From: Gp6-AA40 sp035496255
Lineage (GTDB): Bacteria > Acidobacteriota > Vicinamibacteria > Vicinamibacterales > UBA2999
Length of the DNA stretch: 64,000 bases
Reading direction: 5' to 3'
Assembly: GCA_035496255.1 (NCBI GenBank)
Contig: DATJEU010000088.1
Span: 1-64,000 of the forward strand
Below, piece after piece: positions 52,646 to 63,111 of the stretch; the first letter of the stretch is position 1, and the number at the start of each line of letters is the position of its first letter. A program made the translations under genes and the position numbers. The notes under the pieces were generated by a model. It ran no database searches. It saw only the letters and a list, made by a program, of their open reading frames with translations, and was not told the origin of the DNA.

Positions 52646-52647
52646 TC

Positions 52648-53619
52648 TCACCTGAAGATGACCTTCGTGCCCGGCTTGACGAGCGCGGCCACGCGTTGGG
52701 CGTCCCAGTTCGTCAAGCGAACACACCCGTGCGACTGCACGTGGCCGATCTGTGACGGCTCCGGAGTGCCATGGATGCCGTAGTGAGGCTTCGAGAGGTC
52801 GATCCATACCGTGCCGACCGGGTTGTTCGGCCCGGGCTTGATCGTCGCCTTGGCATGCGCCGGGTTGGCGTCCCAGAACAGCGCAGGATTGTAATGAAAG
52901 GATGGATTCTGCTGCACGCCGTCGACCTTCCAGGTGCCGATCGGCAGCGGATCGTGCTCGCTGCCACTGGTCACCGGCGCGAACACGATCGTCTTGCCGG
53001 TCTCATCCTCGACGGTGAGCGCGCTCGTCGCCTTCGTGACCACGATCGTGACCGGCGTGGTCGCCGTCGCCGCCGGCGAAGTAATGACGTTGGGAACGGT
53101 GATCATCTCGCCCCCGCGAGCCAGCGACGCGCCCGGATTCAGTGACATGAGCAGCGAGGGCCTCGCGTGGAAGCGCTCTCCGAGCGCTTCCGGCAGATCG
53201 CGGTAGCCGAGCGCATCGAGCTTCGCCTGCGCTGTCAGATCGGACGGAATGTCCGGCGTGAATGGACCGCTGACGTCGGCATCGCTGATCGTGTAGCTGA
53301 TCAGCGGTGGCTGGTGGCCGACACGTTCGTCGAGCTTCTGCCACGTCGGCTGATCGATGCTGCCGGAGGCGGGTAGACCATTGGCCGATTGAAACGCGGC
53401 AAGCGCACGTTTGAGGTTGGTGCCCTCACGGCCGTCGATTTCTCCGGGCGAGAAGCCAGCCCGATCCAGCATGACCTGCACCGCGACGGTCTCGGAGATG
53501 ACCGGCGCCTTTCCGTCCGAGTGTCGCGGCGTGACCTGCTGCCGCGCCCCGACGGCGGTTGTGCTTAACGCCAGCAGCACCATCAACGCGCGGACGCGCT
53601 TGCACCACAGCACACGCAT
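52648..53619 (-). CDS. YkuD L,D-transpeptidase with peptidoglycan-binding domain
   Basis: A 323-aa exported enzyme. The signal peptide is at about 1-25. A PG_binding_1 domain (about 40-105, VMLDRAGFSPGEIDGREGTNLKRAL) is followed by a LysM-like linker and a YkuD domain with the catalytic SHGCVRL (Cys299). It forms 3-3 cross-links or attaches proteins to peptidoglycan, like the second L,D-transpeptidase at 4.4 kb. The start at 53619 (ATG) is the natural signal-peptide start; the frame is open upstream. It is coupled to the M23 gene and divergent from the YkgJ-type gene. Confidence 0.91.
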   Translation of the reverse strand: MRVLWCKRVRALMVLLALSTTAVGARQQVTPRHSDGKAPVISETVAVQVMLDRAGFSPGEIDGREGTNLKRALAAFQSANGLPASGSIDQPTWQKLDERVGHQPPLISYTISDADVSGPFTPDIPSDLTAQAKLDALGYRDLPEALGERFHARPSLLMSLNPGASLARGGEMITVPNVITSPAATATTPVTIVVTKATSALTVEDETGKTIVFAPVTSGSEHDPLPIGTWKVDGVQQNPSFHYNPALFWDANPAHAKATIKPGPNNPVGTVWIDLSKPHYGIHGTPEPSQIGHVQSHGCVRLTNWDAQRVAALVKPGTKVIFR

Positions 53620-53657
53620 ACCGATGGCAGGTGCAAACGTTATGCTGGTGATGGTCA

Positions 53658-54782
53658 ATGGATAAGGTCCGCGCCCTCAGCATTCACGCCGACTATCGCT
53701 GCCGGCACTCTGGAAACTGCTGTTCAGCGGACTGGGACGTGCCCGTGGAAGTGCCGGTCTACCGATCGCTGTCGGATGCCGTCGCTCGCGGACGATTACG
53801 GCCCTCTTCGGCCGCTCAAGACCTCGTGCCGTTCATTCTGGGACCGGATCTGCCGGACGACGCCGGCGCGATGCTCGAGCGAACGGATGCGGGTTTGTGT
53901 GTGTTCCTGGAGCCCAGCTCACGTCTGTGTATCGTGCATCGTGACCTTGGCCACGACCGGTTGCCGGCGACGTGCCGTCACTTCCCGCGCGTGGCGGTCC
54001 ACGATGCCCGCGGCACGTCGGTCGTGCTCTCGCATTTCTGTCCGACGGCGGCATCGATGCTCTTTCGCGAGGACGTCGATCTCGAGATCGTCGACGATCC
54101 CGTGTCGTTTCCGCCGGCTGACTACGAAGGGCTGACGATGACGGGCGAGGACCTGCCGCCGCTGCTGACCCCGGCGATGCTGATGGATCTGGACGGCTTT
54201 GCCGCGTGGGAATCGCACATGGTCGGGCGGTGCCGCAACCCGTCGGTAGCGCCGGAATCAGTACTGGCGACGCTGCAGCGTGATGCGCACCTGCTGCGCG
54301 CCTGGCGGCCCGGATCGCTGTCACTTGCCGACACCATCGCGCAGCTCCCAGCCGAGTACGTTGATCCGATCGCGCCGCCGGACCTGTGTGCGAGCCTGGC
54401 AGTGTTCCGCGAGGTGATGACCGCCGTGCCGGCGGATCTCAGGCCCGAGCCGGACGAACAGGGCCTGCTGCAGGCGTTCACCACCTTTGTGCAGCCGGCA
54501 TGGTCGCGCTTTCATGCGCCGATGAATCGCTACATCGCGGCCAAGGCCTTTGCCACATGGACCGCCTATCAGGGTCGCGGTATCGCGACCATCGTCACGG
54601 GAATCGAAGCGGCTGTCGCGCTGGTGCGCGTGGAAGCGGCGCGCCAGTGTCGCGATGCGCAGCGCCAACTGGATCAGGCCCTTCTGCTCGAAGCGTTTCG
54701 CGCCGCCGACTTCGCGCTCAACCATCTCGCCGTAGGCCAGGATCTCGCCGACAACTGGTCGCGAGCGGAAGGGCGGGTCTGA
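53658..54782 (+). CDS. YkgJ-family cysteine-cluster protein
   Basis: A 374-aa protein of the YkgJ type, which binds a metal through clustered cysteines. Seen are RCRHSGNCCS near residues 14-23, then GLCVFLE and LCIVHRDLGHDRLPATCRHFPR near 90-115, with SHFCPTAAS after. The rest is helical and unassigned. Its role is unknown in this group; relatives have been suggested to bind Zn or Fe-S. The stop codon TGA (54780-54782) lies inside a Family B repeat, so the C-terminus is partly repeat-encoded. It is divergent from the L,D-transpeptidase. Confidence 0.8.
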   Translation: MDKVRALSIHADYRCRHSGNCCSADWDVPVEVPVYRSLSDAVARGRLRPSSAAQDLVPFILGPDLPDDAGAMLERTDAGLCVFLEPSSRLCIVHRDLGHDRLPATCRHFPRVAVHDARGTSVVLSHFCPTAASMLFREDVDLEIVDDPVSFPPADYEGLTMTGEDLPPLLTPAMLMDLDGFAAWESHMVGRCRNPSVAPESVLATLQRDAHLLRAWRPGSLSLADTIAQLPAEYVDPIAPPDLCASLAVFREVMTAVPADLRPEPDEQGLLQAFTTFVQPAWSRFHAPMNRYIAAKAFATWTAYQGRGIATIVTGIEAAVALVRVEAARQCRDAQRQLDQALLLEAFRAADFALNHLAVGQDLADNWSRAEGRV

Positions 54783-54870
54783 AGACCCCCTTGCATCGGA
54801 TCGCAGGCGTCGCATCACCGCCCCCCGATCGTCTGCCTCCAATCGTCGAGGCGGGTCCTCAGCCTCGCCC
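54772..54870. repeat. Family B repeat, copy 4, overlapping a stop codon
   Basis: GGCGGGTCTGAAGACCCCC starts at 54772, and a diverged opposite-strand copy, GGCGGGTCCTCAGCCTCGCCC-like, ends near 54870. GGTCTGAAGACC at 54776-54787 is identical to 7444-7455. The upstream gene terminates inside it, at TGA 54780-54782. The opposed paired copies resemble the arrangement at 7379-7464. Confidence 0.55.
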
Positions 54871-54924
54871 TTCTCGTTGTACGGCGTGCGCCAGCGCGGC
54901 TCGTGGCTTGCACGGCGCGCAGGC

Positions 54925-55353
54925 ATGGACGCACTGAAGCTGATGCACGAGGACCACGAGAAGCTGAAGAAACTGCTCGGGCGCGCCGAAGACGCGGATG
55001 GGCAAGGGCGCCGGGAAGATCTTCTGAGTCAGATTCGCGCCGAGTTCAAACCGCATGAACGGATGGAAGAAGAGATCTTCTATCCGGCCCTCAAACAGCA
55101 TCCGAAGGCGAAGGACATCGTTCTCGAAGGCTACCAGGAGCACCATGTTGCCGACGTGGTCTTCGCGGAGCTGGAAAAGACATCTCCGGGCAGCGACATC
55201 TGGCACGCGAAGATGAAGGTACTCAAGGAAGGGATCGAGCACCACATCGAGGAAGAGGAAGGGGAGATGTTCAAGAAGGCGCGCGACGTCTTCGACCCGA
55301 GCGAGCTCGAGGAGCTCGGTCGGCGCATGCAGGCCGTCAGGAACCGAACGTAG
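54925..55353 (+). CDS. Hemerythrin-like domain protein
   Basis: A 142-aa four-helix hemerythrin protein that binds a di-iron or oxygen-like ligand through His and carboxylate residues. Visible are MHEDHEKLKKLL near 7-18, PHERMEEEIFYP, YQEHHVADVVFAEL and GIEHHIEEEEGEMF, with the HxxxE pattern intact. It lacks a DNA-binding or signalling domain. It could sense oxygen or nitric oxide or guard iron. The start ATG 54925 follows a Family B repeat; the next gene converges with a 17-nt overlap. Confidence 0.9.
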   Translation: MDALKLMHEDHEKLKKLLGRAEDADGQGRREDLLSQIRAEFKPHERMEEEIFYPALKQHPKAKDIVLEGYQEHHVADVVFAELEKTSPGSDIWHAKMKVLKEGIEHHIEEEEGEMFKKARDVFDPSELEELGRRMQAVRNRT

Positions 55354-56122
55354 CGACGACGGGTCCGTGGTCGCTCGTGCCGGTCTCGCGCTGCACCGTG
55401 CACGACACCAGCCGATCGGCCAGGGCCTGACTGGCAAAGACGTAGTCGAGGCGCCAGCCGATGTTGCGTTGCTTCATGTTGCGCCACGGCGCCCACCAGG
55501 TGAACAGATCGGCGTTGTCAGGATCGGCCTGGCGATGTACGTCGACGAGACCGCGCGACAGGATTCGCTCGATGAGGGCGCGCTCTTCCGGTAGTTGCCC
55601 GATGGCACGCGGCTTCCGCTCTTTCGGATGCACGTCCATCTCGGTCCGTGCCACATTGAAATCGCCGCACATGACGAGCGGCGTGTCCGCGGCCTGGAAC
55701 TCCGCGGCGTACGCGTCCATCGCTTCGAGAAACCGCATCTTCGCCGGAAAGTCCTTCCCGCCGTTCGGGACGTAGATCGACGCGATCGTGACGTGCGTGC
55801 CACCGCGACGAGCGTCCTGCCCGGCGGTCAGCGGCAGCTGCGCGGTGACGATCCGATGCTCGTAGTCGAACCCGGGATGATGAAACGCCGGTCGTTCGCC
55901 CCACGTCGCCTTGCGCACGTGGAGGCCGACGCCGGAATAACCCTTCCCGCCGTGCCAGTAACACCAGTAGCCCTCGATGTCGCACAGCCATACAGGAAGC
56001 TGATCGGTCGACGCCTTGATCTCCTGCAGGCACAGAACGTCGGGCTGCTCCCGCTCGATGAACTCCTGCACTTGCGCTTGACGCGCACGTATCCCGTTGA
56101 CGTTCCAGGTGACGATCTTCAT
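55337..56122 (-). CDS. xth: Exodeoxyribonuclease III
   Basis: A 261-aa base-excision-repair enzyme with AP endonuclease, 3'-5' exonuclease and 3'-phosphatase activity. Conserved elements are TWNVNGIRAR near the start, LCLQEIKAS with the catalytic Glu, GDFNVARTEMD and SDHGPVVATF with the catalytic His. The start ATG 56120-56122 is preceded by a heptamer array at 56127-56154. Its 3' end overlaps the hemerythrin gene by 17 nt on the other strand. Confidence 0.95.
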   Translation of the reverse strand: MKIVTWNVNGIRARQAQVQEFIEREQPDVLCLQEIKASTDQLPVWLCDIEGYWCYWHGGKGYSGVGLHVRKATWGERPAFHHPGFDYEHRIVTAQLPLTAGQDARRGGTHVTIASIYVPNGGKDFPAKMRFLEAMDAYAAEFQAADTPLVMCGDFNVARTEMDVHPKERKPRAIGQLPEERALIERILSRGLVDVHRQADPDNADLFTWWAPWRNMKQRNIGWRLDYVFASQALADRLVSCTVQRETGTSDHGPVVATFGS

Positions 56123-56126
56123 GAGG

Positions 56127-56154
56127 AATCAGGTATCAGGATTCAGGAATCGGG
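56127..56154. repeat. AATCAGG heptamer array
   Basis: Four heptamers follow one another: AATCAGG, TATCAGG, ATTCAGG and AATCGGG (56127-56154). They lie 5 nt upstream of the exonuclease III start and 95 nt upstream of the MBL-fold gene on the other strand. This is the cleanest short array in the window with 7-nt steps. Confidence 0.66.
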
Positions 56155-56248
56155 ATCGAGCAGACGGTGCGCACGCACCACTGTGTCAGTATCAAGGTTA
56201 CAGGTACCGCGTCCGGAGCGGCGCGGGCGTTGCACGAGACCGCGACAT

Positions 56249-57208
56249 ATGGATGTGAAGGAGTACGGAATCGAGGAGCTCGCCCCTGACATCGCCAGGC
56301 TCCGGGTGGCCTTCGTCAACACGTACTTCGTGGGGAAGCCTGCCGCCGGCGGCAGCACACCATGGGCGCTCGTCGACGCGGGTGTCGCCATGGGTGCGGC
56401 GCAGATTCTGAAGGTGGCGGCGGATCGATTCGGCGAGAGCTCACTGCCTGCCGCCATCATCCTCACTCACGGCCATTTCGACCACGTCGGCGCCCTTGAC
56501 GCGTTGCTGCGCGTGTGGGACGTGCCGGTCTACGCGCACAAGCTCGAGTTGCCGTTCCTGACGGGACGCGCGAACTATCCACCTCCGGATCCGTCGGTGG
56601 GCGGCGGCCTGATGGCGTGGTTGTCGCCATTGTTCCCGGAGAAAGGCATCGACCTGGGAGATCGGGTTCGAGCCTTGCCGGAGAACGGCGACGTGCCGGG
56701 CATGACCGGCTGGCGGTGGGTGCATACGCCAGGACACGCACCGGGTCACGTCTCGTTGTTCCGGTCGGCCGATCGCACGCTGATCGCCGGCGATGCGGTG
56801 ACGACGACGAAGCAGGAATCGATGTTCGCGGTACTGACGCAGGCGCAGGAACTGCACGGTCCGCCGGCGTATTTCACCATCGACTGGGAGAAGGCACGCA
56901 GCTCGGTGGCGGCGATCGCATCCCTCAAACCGACTCTGGTCGCCACCGGTCACGGTGAACCGTTGCGCGGGACTCGCCTGCCGGACGCGCTCGCGCGTCT
57001 CGCTCGTAATTTCGATCGCCGGGAAAAGCCCGAACATGGCCGTTACGTCCATCACCCGGTCGCGACCGACGACGAGGGTGTGATTCTGCTGCCGCCGAAG
57101 ACGCGGTCGTCCGGCGTGCGGTGGGGGATGCTCTCGGGCGTCGCGGCGGCAGCCTTCGCAGGCACCTGGGCCTATCGACGATTTGGTCGGAAGGCTCGAA
57201 ACAGGTAA
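56249..57208 (+). CDS. MBL-fold metallo-hydrolase with C-terminal membrane helix
   Basis: A 319-aa metallo-beta-lactamase-fold protein. The zinc motif THGHFDH (His74, His76, Asp78, His79) is intact, with a downstream TPGHAPGH and GDAVTTTK. The C-terminus holds a membrane helix near 295-310 (GMLSGVAAAAFAGTWAYRRFGR), so the enzyme is probably anchored with the domain facing the cytosol. Substrates in the superfamily are diverse. The start ATG 56249 is chosen; upstream frame is shadow. It is divergent from xth. Confidence 0.88.
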   Translation: MDVKEYGIEELAPDIARLRVAFVNTYFVGKPAAGGSTPWALVDAGVAMGAAQILKVAADRFGESSLPAAIILTHGHFDHVGALDALLRVWDVPVYAHKLELPFLTGRANYPPPDPSVGGGLMAWLSPLFPEKGIDLGDRVRALPENGDVPGMTGWRWVHTPGHAPGHVSLFRSADRTLIAGDAVTTTKQESMFAVLTQAQELHGPPAYFTIDWEKARSSVAAIASLKPTLVATGHGEPLRGTRLPDALARLARNFDRREKPEHGRYVHHPVATDDEGVILLPPKTRSSGVRWGMLSGVAAAAFAGTWAYRRFGRKARNR

Positions 57209-57264
57209 CCCACCTCCAACGTCCGGTTGTTTGGGAGCCGGGCCGCGTCAGACGTTGGGTGCTG
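57209..57264. repeat. Family A palindromic repeat, copy 3
   Basis: AACCCACCTCCAACGTC on the left and TTGGGAGCCGGG...GCGTCAGACGTTGGGTG on the right. The 17-mer GCGTCAGACGTTGGGTG (57245-57261) matches 37545-37561 exactly, and TTGGGAG matches 37530-37536. CCAACG can pair with CGTTGG. It lies between the MBL-fold stop and the M14 peptidase start. Confidence 0.65.
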
Positions 57265-57289
57265 AAGATCGCTATGATCGCGGCGTTCC

Positions 57290-59946
<2,657 letters not shown>

Positions 59947-59950
<4 letters not shown>

Positions 59951-60681
59951 ACGTACTCGCTGAACTCGGCGATCGCATCGCGCGCGCCAGGACGATCACG
60001 GTTCTCACCGGTGCTGGCGTGTCGGCCGCGAGTGGCGTGCCCACGTTCCGCGGCAAGGACGGATGGTGGCGGCAGTTCCGGCCTGAAGATCTCGCGACCG
60101 CTGAAGCGTTCCAGCGCGATCCGGCGCTGGTGTGGGAGTGGTATGCGTGGCGTCGCGAGAAGATTGCCCGGTGCGAACCGAACGCGGCACACCACGTGAT
60201 CGCGCAATGGTCGCAGCGTGAGGGTTGCCGCGTGGTGACGCAGAACGTGGACGATCTTCATCTGCGTGCCGGGACGCGAAATCTGATCCGGCTGCACGGG
60301 TCGATCTGGGAGATGTCCTGCTGGGACGCGTGCGGGCAGCGAGCATGGCGGGACGAGCGCCGGCTGGACGCCGGACGGCCTCTGCCCATCCCGCGCTGTC
60401 CCGCGTGCGATGGTCTCGCCAGACCCGCGGTGATCTGGTTCGGTGAAGCGCTCGAACCGGCCGACCTTTACGCGGCGCTGGACGCTTGTACGTGCGACCT
60501 GTTCCTGACGGTCGGAACGTCGGCGGTGGTCTATCCTGCCGCTGGCCTCGCCCGCGAAGCGAAGCGCCGCGGTTCGTTCACGGTTGAAATCAATCCCGAC
60601 GAGACGCCCGCGTCCGCAGCCGTCGATCTGACCATTCGCGGCGCCGCCGAACGTGTCCTGCCGGATCTCTCCCGCATCTGA
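59947..60681 (+). CDS. SIR2-family NAD-dependent deacylase (class III-like)
   Basis: A 244-aa sirtuin that removes acyl groups from lysines using NAD+. Motifs: GAGVSAASGVPTFRG (22-36), TQNVDDLH and catalytic His117 in RLHGSIW, four zinc cysteines (125, 129, 151, 154), and VGTSAVVYPAA. The Y-x-x-R pair in WYAWRR (Tyr66, Arg69) is the class III (Sirt5/CobB) signature for succinyl or malonyl groups. The start is GTG 59947, overlapping the M14 stop by 4 nt. Confidence 0.92.
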
Positions 60682-60866
60682 GCCGGGGAGCACCGCGGCA
60701 GTACAGAACCCGCACTCTGGAACCGATCCGCCGTCCTGATCGTCCAGCCCTTCCAGGACCGGTCCCCCAGCAGCCTCGCCCACAATCCCTCTCGCTGTCG
60801 ATGTCAGCCCCGCCCGATCGACGTACGGATGAAGCGCGATGGCCTGCAACGGAAACATCTCGTATG

Positions 60867-60911
60867 TCAAGTATCTTGATCCTGAAGATATTCAGGAATA
60901 CAGTAACGACG
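60867..60911 (+). promoter_or_regulatory. MarR operator cluster and promoter
   Basis: TTGATC (60876-60881) and TACAGT (60899-60904) are separated by exactly 17 nt, a reasonable -35/-10 pair. Over it lie inverted repeats TCAAG-TAT-CTTGA (60867-60879), TATCTT...AAGATA (60872-60877, 60885-60890) and TCCTGAA-GATA-TTCAGGA (60880-60897). The proposed start GTG 60911 sits 7 nt after the -10, so the mRNA may be leaderless. Autorepression by the MarR protein is the simplest reading. Confidence 0.55.
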
Positions 60912-61480
60912 TGCCACGGCCTTCACGTCCGGATCTTCTCCGGCAAATCGACGAGATGCTGCGCAAGGTCAGTGCGCAGTCGGTGCTGATCAGCGATCTC
61001 GTCGCTGGCCTCGTCGGGTTGAACGCCACCGATCTCGAGTGCCTCGACCTGCTGCTGCTGGCCGGGCCGGCGACGGCTGGCAGACTCGGGGAGCACACCG
61101 GCCTGACCAGCGGCGCGACTACCGCCGTGATCGATCGCCTCGAGCGAGCCGGGTTCGTCAGGCGCCGGCGGGACCTGGATGACCGCCGGCGCGTCCGGGT
61201 CGAGATCGTCGGCAGTGCGGTCGAGCGCATCAAGCCGTTCTACTCCACGCTGAGCGATCGCGTCACCGAGCTCAACGTGCAGTTCACCGATCAACAACTG
61301 GCGTCGGTCGTGGATTACATGAGCGGGGCGCTGGCGGCGGGGGCAGAACACGTCGCCTGGTTGCAGACGCAGACGCCGCTGCGGCCCCGGCAGAGCCCGG
61401 CCACAGTACGAATCGCCGGCCGGGGTAAGCGCCGGCCTCGACGTGCGGCGGCGCGTCCGGGACGCGGCGAAGCCGACTAG
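60911..61480 (+). CDS. MarR-family transcriptional regulator of an efflux operon
   Basis: A 189-aa winged-helix regulator. Seen are the dimerisation helices (LLRQIDEMLRKVSAQSV), the winged helix (LECLDLLLLAGPATAGRLGEHTGLTSGATTAVIDRLERAGFVRRRRDLDDRRRVRVEI), and a basic C-terminal tail. I start at GTG 60911 because the upstream part of the frame (from 60839) is occupied by a promoter and operator. The adjacent genes are TolC and an RND adaptor, so it probably represses a multidrug efflux operon and is released by a small ligand. Confidence 0.87.
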   Translation: MPRPSRPDLLRQIDEMLRKVSAQSVLISDLVAGLVGLNATDLECLDLLLLAGPATAGRLGEHTGLTSGATTAVIDRLERAGFVRRRRDLDDRRRVRVEIVGSAVERIKPFYSTLSDRVTELNVQFTDQQLASVVDYMSGALAAGAEHVAWLQTQTPLRPRQSPATVRIAGRGKRRPRRAAARPGRGEAD

Positions 61481-61521
61481 CGTCTTACCTGCGGTACTTC
61501 GGCACTAAGGAACCAACACGA

Positions 61522-63111
61522 ATGTCGTTGTTACGTCACCTCCATCTCGCTCGCGCAGTCTTCGTCTGCGTGCTTTTCGCGGCGCCGGCGGCTTTCGCGC
61601 AGCAGGCGCCATCTCCCGTGACTCCGTCCGGCCCACTCACGCTGCAAGAGGTGCTCGACCTGGCCACAGCGCGGAGCGAAGGCATCGGCATTGCGCAAGC
61701 CGGCGTCCGTCGTGCCGAGGGTGAGCAGGTTCGCTCGCGGAGCGGCCTGTTTCCGCAATTGTCCGCGTCCGGCGGCTACGACCGTGCGCTGGCGTCGGAA
61801 TTCAGTGGCGTGTTCGACAGCACGTCGTTCGGCGGCGGAACGTCTTCCGATGGGACGAACACGGATCTGTCGAAGCTGCCGTTTGGACGCGCCAACACCT
61901 GGCGTGTGTCGCTCGCGTTTTCGCAGAACGTGTACACGGGCGGCCGCCAGAAGCTTCAGGATCAGGTCGCGGCGCTCGGCAAGGACACGGCAACGCAGGG
62001 GCTGACGACGGCGCGGGCGCAACTGCTGTTCGATGCGACGCAGGCCTACTACGACGCGGCGCTCGCTGACCGCCTCGTGGCGATTGCTGAAGCCACCGTG
62101 CAGCAGGCGGGCGCGACGCTTCAGCAGGTGCAGGCAGGTTTCGACGCCGGCACGCAACCGGAATTCGAAGTGCTTCGCGCCCGCGTCAATCGCGACAACC
62201 AGCAGCCGGCCTTGATCCGCCAGCGCGTGAACCGCGATCTCGCGCTCCTGCGACTCAAACAGATGCTCGATATTCCGGCCGATGCCGATCTCCGGCTCGC
62301 CGATGCCCTCAGCGACGAGAGCCTGGCGCCTCCGCCGGTGTTTGCCTCCCGTGTGGCTGACATCGAGCGTGCACTCGGCTCGGCCCAGACCAGCCTTGCC
62401 TCCCTTGGAGCCGGCATCACTCCACCCTCGCGCACTGTTGTCGCCGGAGCGGAAACGACAGTGAGGGAGCGCGAGACCGCGTTGAAGCTCGCGGCGGCGC
62501 AGAAGAATCCGAGCGTCGCGGTGACGTCCACGTACACGCGCCTTGGCTACCCCGCGAATGGCATTCCGATCTTCGACCGGACCAACTGGACGCTCAGCGC
62601 GAACGTGCAGCTGCCGATCCTGACGGGTGGCCGCCAGCGCGGTGACGAGCTCGTCGCGAAGGCCGATCTCGACGATGCGAACTTGCGGCTGCAGCAGACG
62701 CGCGAGTTGGCGACGGTGGACACGCAATCCGCCTGGGCCGAGCTGATCGCGGCACGAGCGGCGTGGGAAGCCAGCTCCGGCACCGTGCAGCAGGCGCAGC
62801 GTGCCTACGACATTGCCGACGTGCGCTACCGGAACGGCGTGTCGACGCAGCTCGAGCTCTCGGATTCGCGGCTGCTGCTGCAGCAGGCGGAGGCGAATCG
62901 GGCGCAGGCCGCGCGTGATCTTCAGGTCGCGCGCGCACGCGTGGCGCTGTTGCCAGACCTTCCGCTGGGCGCGACGACCGCCGCGGCCGCTGCACGTCCC
63001 GCGCCCCCGCAGGCCGCACCGCAGGCACCCGCGCAACAGCAGCAGCCATCGGGACAGATTCAGAGCGTGTCGGCGCAGCCGGGCGCGGGGCAGACGACGG
63101 GAACGAGATGA
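61522..63111 (+). CDS. TolC-family outer membrane efflux protein
   Basis: A 529-aa channel tunnel protein. The signal peptide ends AAPAAFAQQ near residue 30. Two OEP domains (about 40-250 and 270-470) with typical LTLQEVLDLA and LDDANLRLQQTRELATVDTQSAW segments and coiled-coil helices are seen. The last 50 residues are Pro/Gln-rich, an extension beyond the usual end. It joins an RND pump in the outer membrane. Its stop overlaps the RND adaptor start by 4 nt. Confidence 0.92.
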   Translation: MSLLRHLHLARAVFVCVLFAAPAAFAQQAPSPVTPSGPLTLQEVLDLATARSEGIGIAQAGVRRAEGEQVRSRSGLFPQLSASGGYDRALASEFSGVFDSTSFGGGTSSDGTNTDLSKLPFGRANTWRVSLAFSQNVYTGGRQKLQDQVAALGKDTATQGLTTARAQLLFDATQAYYDAALADRLVAIAEATVQQAGATLQQVQAGFDAGTQPEFEVLRARVNRDNQQPALIRQRVNRDLALLRLKQMLDIPADADLRLADALSDESLAPPPVFASRVADIERALGSAQTSLASLGAGITPPSRTVVAGAETTVRERETALKLAAAQKNPSVAVTSTYTRLGYPANGIPIFDRTNWTLSANVQLPILTGGRQRGDELVAKADLDDANLRLQQTRELATVDTQSAWAELIAARAAWEASSGTVQQAQRAYDIADVRYRNGVSTQLELSDSRLLLQQAEANRAQAARDLQVARARVALLPDLPLGATTAAAAARPAPPQAAPQAPAQQQQPSGQIQSVSAQPGAGQTTGTR

